25,221 bases of DNA, taken from NCBI GenBank assembly GCA_963593765.1, contig CAVBBU010000018.1, positions 1-25,221 of the forward strand, written 5' to 3'. This stretch comes from CAVBBU01 sp963593765 (lineage in GTDB: Bacteria; Bacillota; Clostridia; Lachnospirales; Lachnospiraceae). This document shows positions 25,071 through 25,221 of this stretch, piece by piece (within the stretch, counting starts at the first letter, position 1; each line of letters opens with the position of its first letter). The notes below the pieces were generated by a model. It saw only the letters and a list, made by a program, of their open reading frames with translations. It did no database searches and was not told where the DNA came from. Both the position numbers and the translations under genes were made by a program.

Positions 25071-25202
25071 ATATATGTGTCGGAACTAAGGTTTTCTGCT
25101 CTATATATTAATTCATATGCTCTCCTAACAACACACATTATTTTATATTTTGATATATATTTAATTCCTGCATATATGTGCCAAGACTCAGGTTGTTTTG
25201 CT
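25071..25202. repeat. Pair of degenerate direct repeats upstream of hslO
   Basis: About 30 nt beginning ATATATGTG at 25071-25100 recurs at 25172-25202, sharing ATATATGTG, ACT-AGGTT and TTTTGCT/TTCTGCT. The spacing is 101 bp. The nearer copy adjoins the hslO promoter region. The rest of 25032-25221 is AT-rich and I see no gene in it. Confidence 0.5.
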
Positions 25203-25221
25203 TGCCATTTTATATAAATCT

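Overview
The window looks like a chromosome segment of a low-GC anaerobic Firmicute, most likely a Lachnospiraceae-type clostridium. This rests on the gene set and order (uvrC-hprK-murB-rapZ-whiA-crh-like-dnaE-pfkA), a DUF6145-type small protein, strong GGAGG ribosome sites and heavy use of ATA isoleucine codons. I cannot assign a species.

Bases 1-5.2 kb are an accessory island holding a type II-like restriction-modification locus in two convergent halves. On the + strand, after an unrecognised ORF, come an XRE repressor and two paralogous beta-class DNA methyltransferases with 11-nt overlaps; both are interrupted by runs of N. On the - strand are a short C-protein-like regulator, a PD-(D/E)XK endonuclease and, 12 nt behind it, a tRNA-guanine-transglycosylase-fold protein. 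The last resembles DpdA, the enzyme family that swaps guanine for 7-deazaguanine in DNA. It is split by an apparent single-base frameshift. The regulator's promoter carries a C-box-like operator. A 9-bp-stem terminator separates the two halves. A base-exchange enzyme inside a C-R operon is the most unusual feature here.

Bases 5.2-11.5 kb are housekeeping genes on the - strand: greA-lysS with its own consensus promoter, and DUF6145-dusB-yfhO.

Bases 11.6-23.9 kb form one long - strand operon of ten genes read from a consensus promoter at 23832-23860: HD-domain alarmone hydrolase-like protein, STAS-kinase fusion, uvrC, hprK, murB, rapZ, whiA, a Crh-like HPr with Glu at position 15, dnaE and pfkA. 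Many junctions have 0-4 nt between genes. The set joins carbon-catabolite signalling (HprK acting on Ser46 of the Crh-like protein, PfkA making fructose-1,6-bisphosphate) to wall precursor synthesis (MurB, RapZ), division control (WhiA) and DNA replication and repair (DnaE, UvrC).

Bases 23.9-25.2 kb hold a striking intergenic element that folds on paper as a four-way junction followed by a terminator-like hairpin, then hslO (Hsp33) and its upstream region with a degenerate direct repeat. A second structured inverted-repeat element lies at 11471-11609, between pfkA and the DUF6145 gene. I saw no tRNA, rRNA, CRISPR array or complete insertion sequence.
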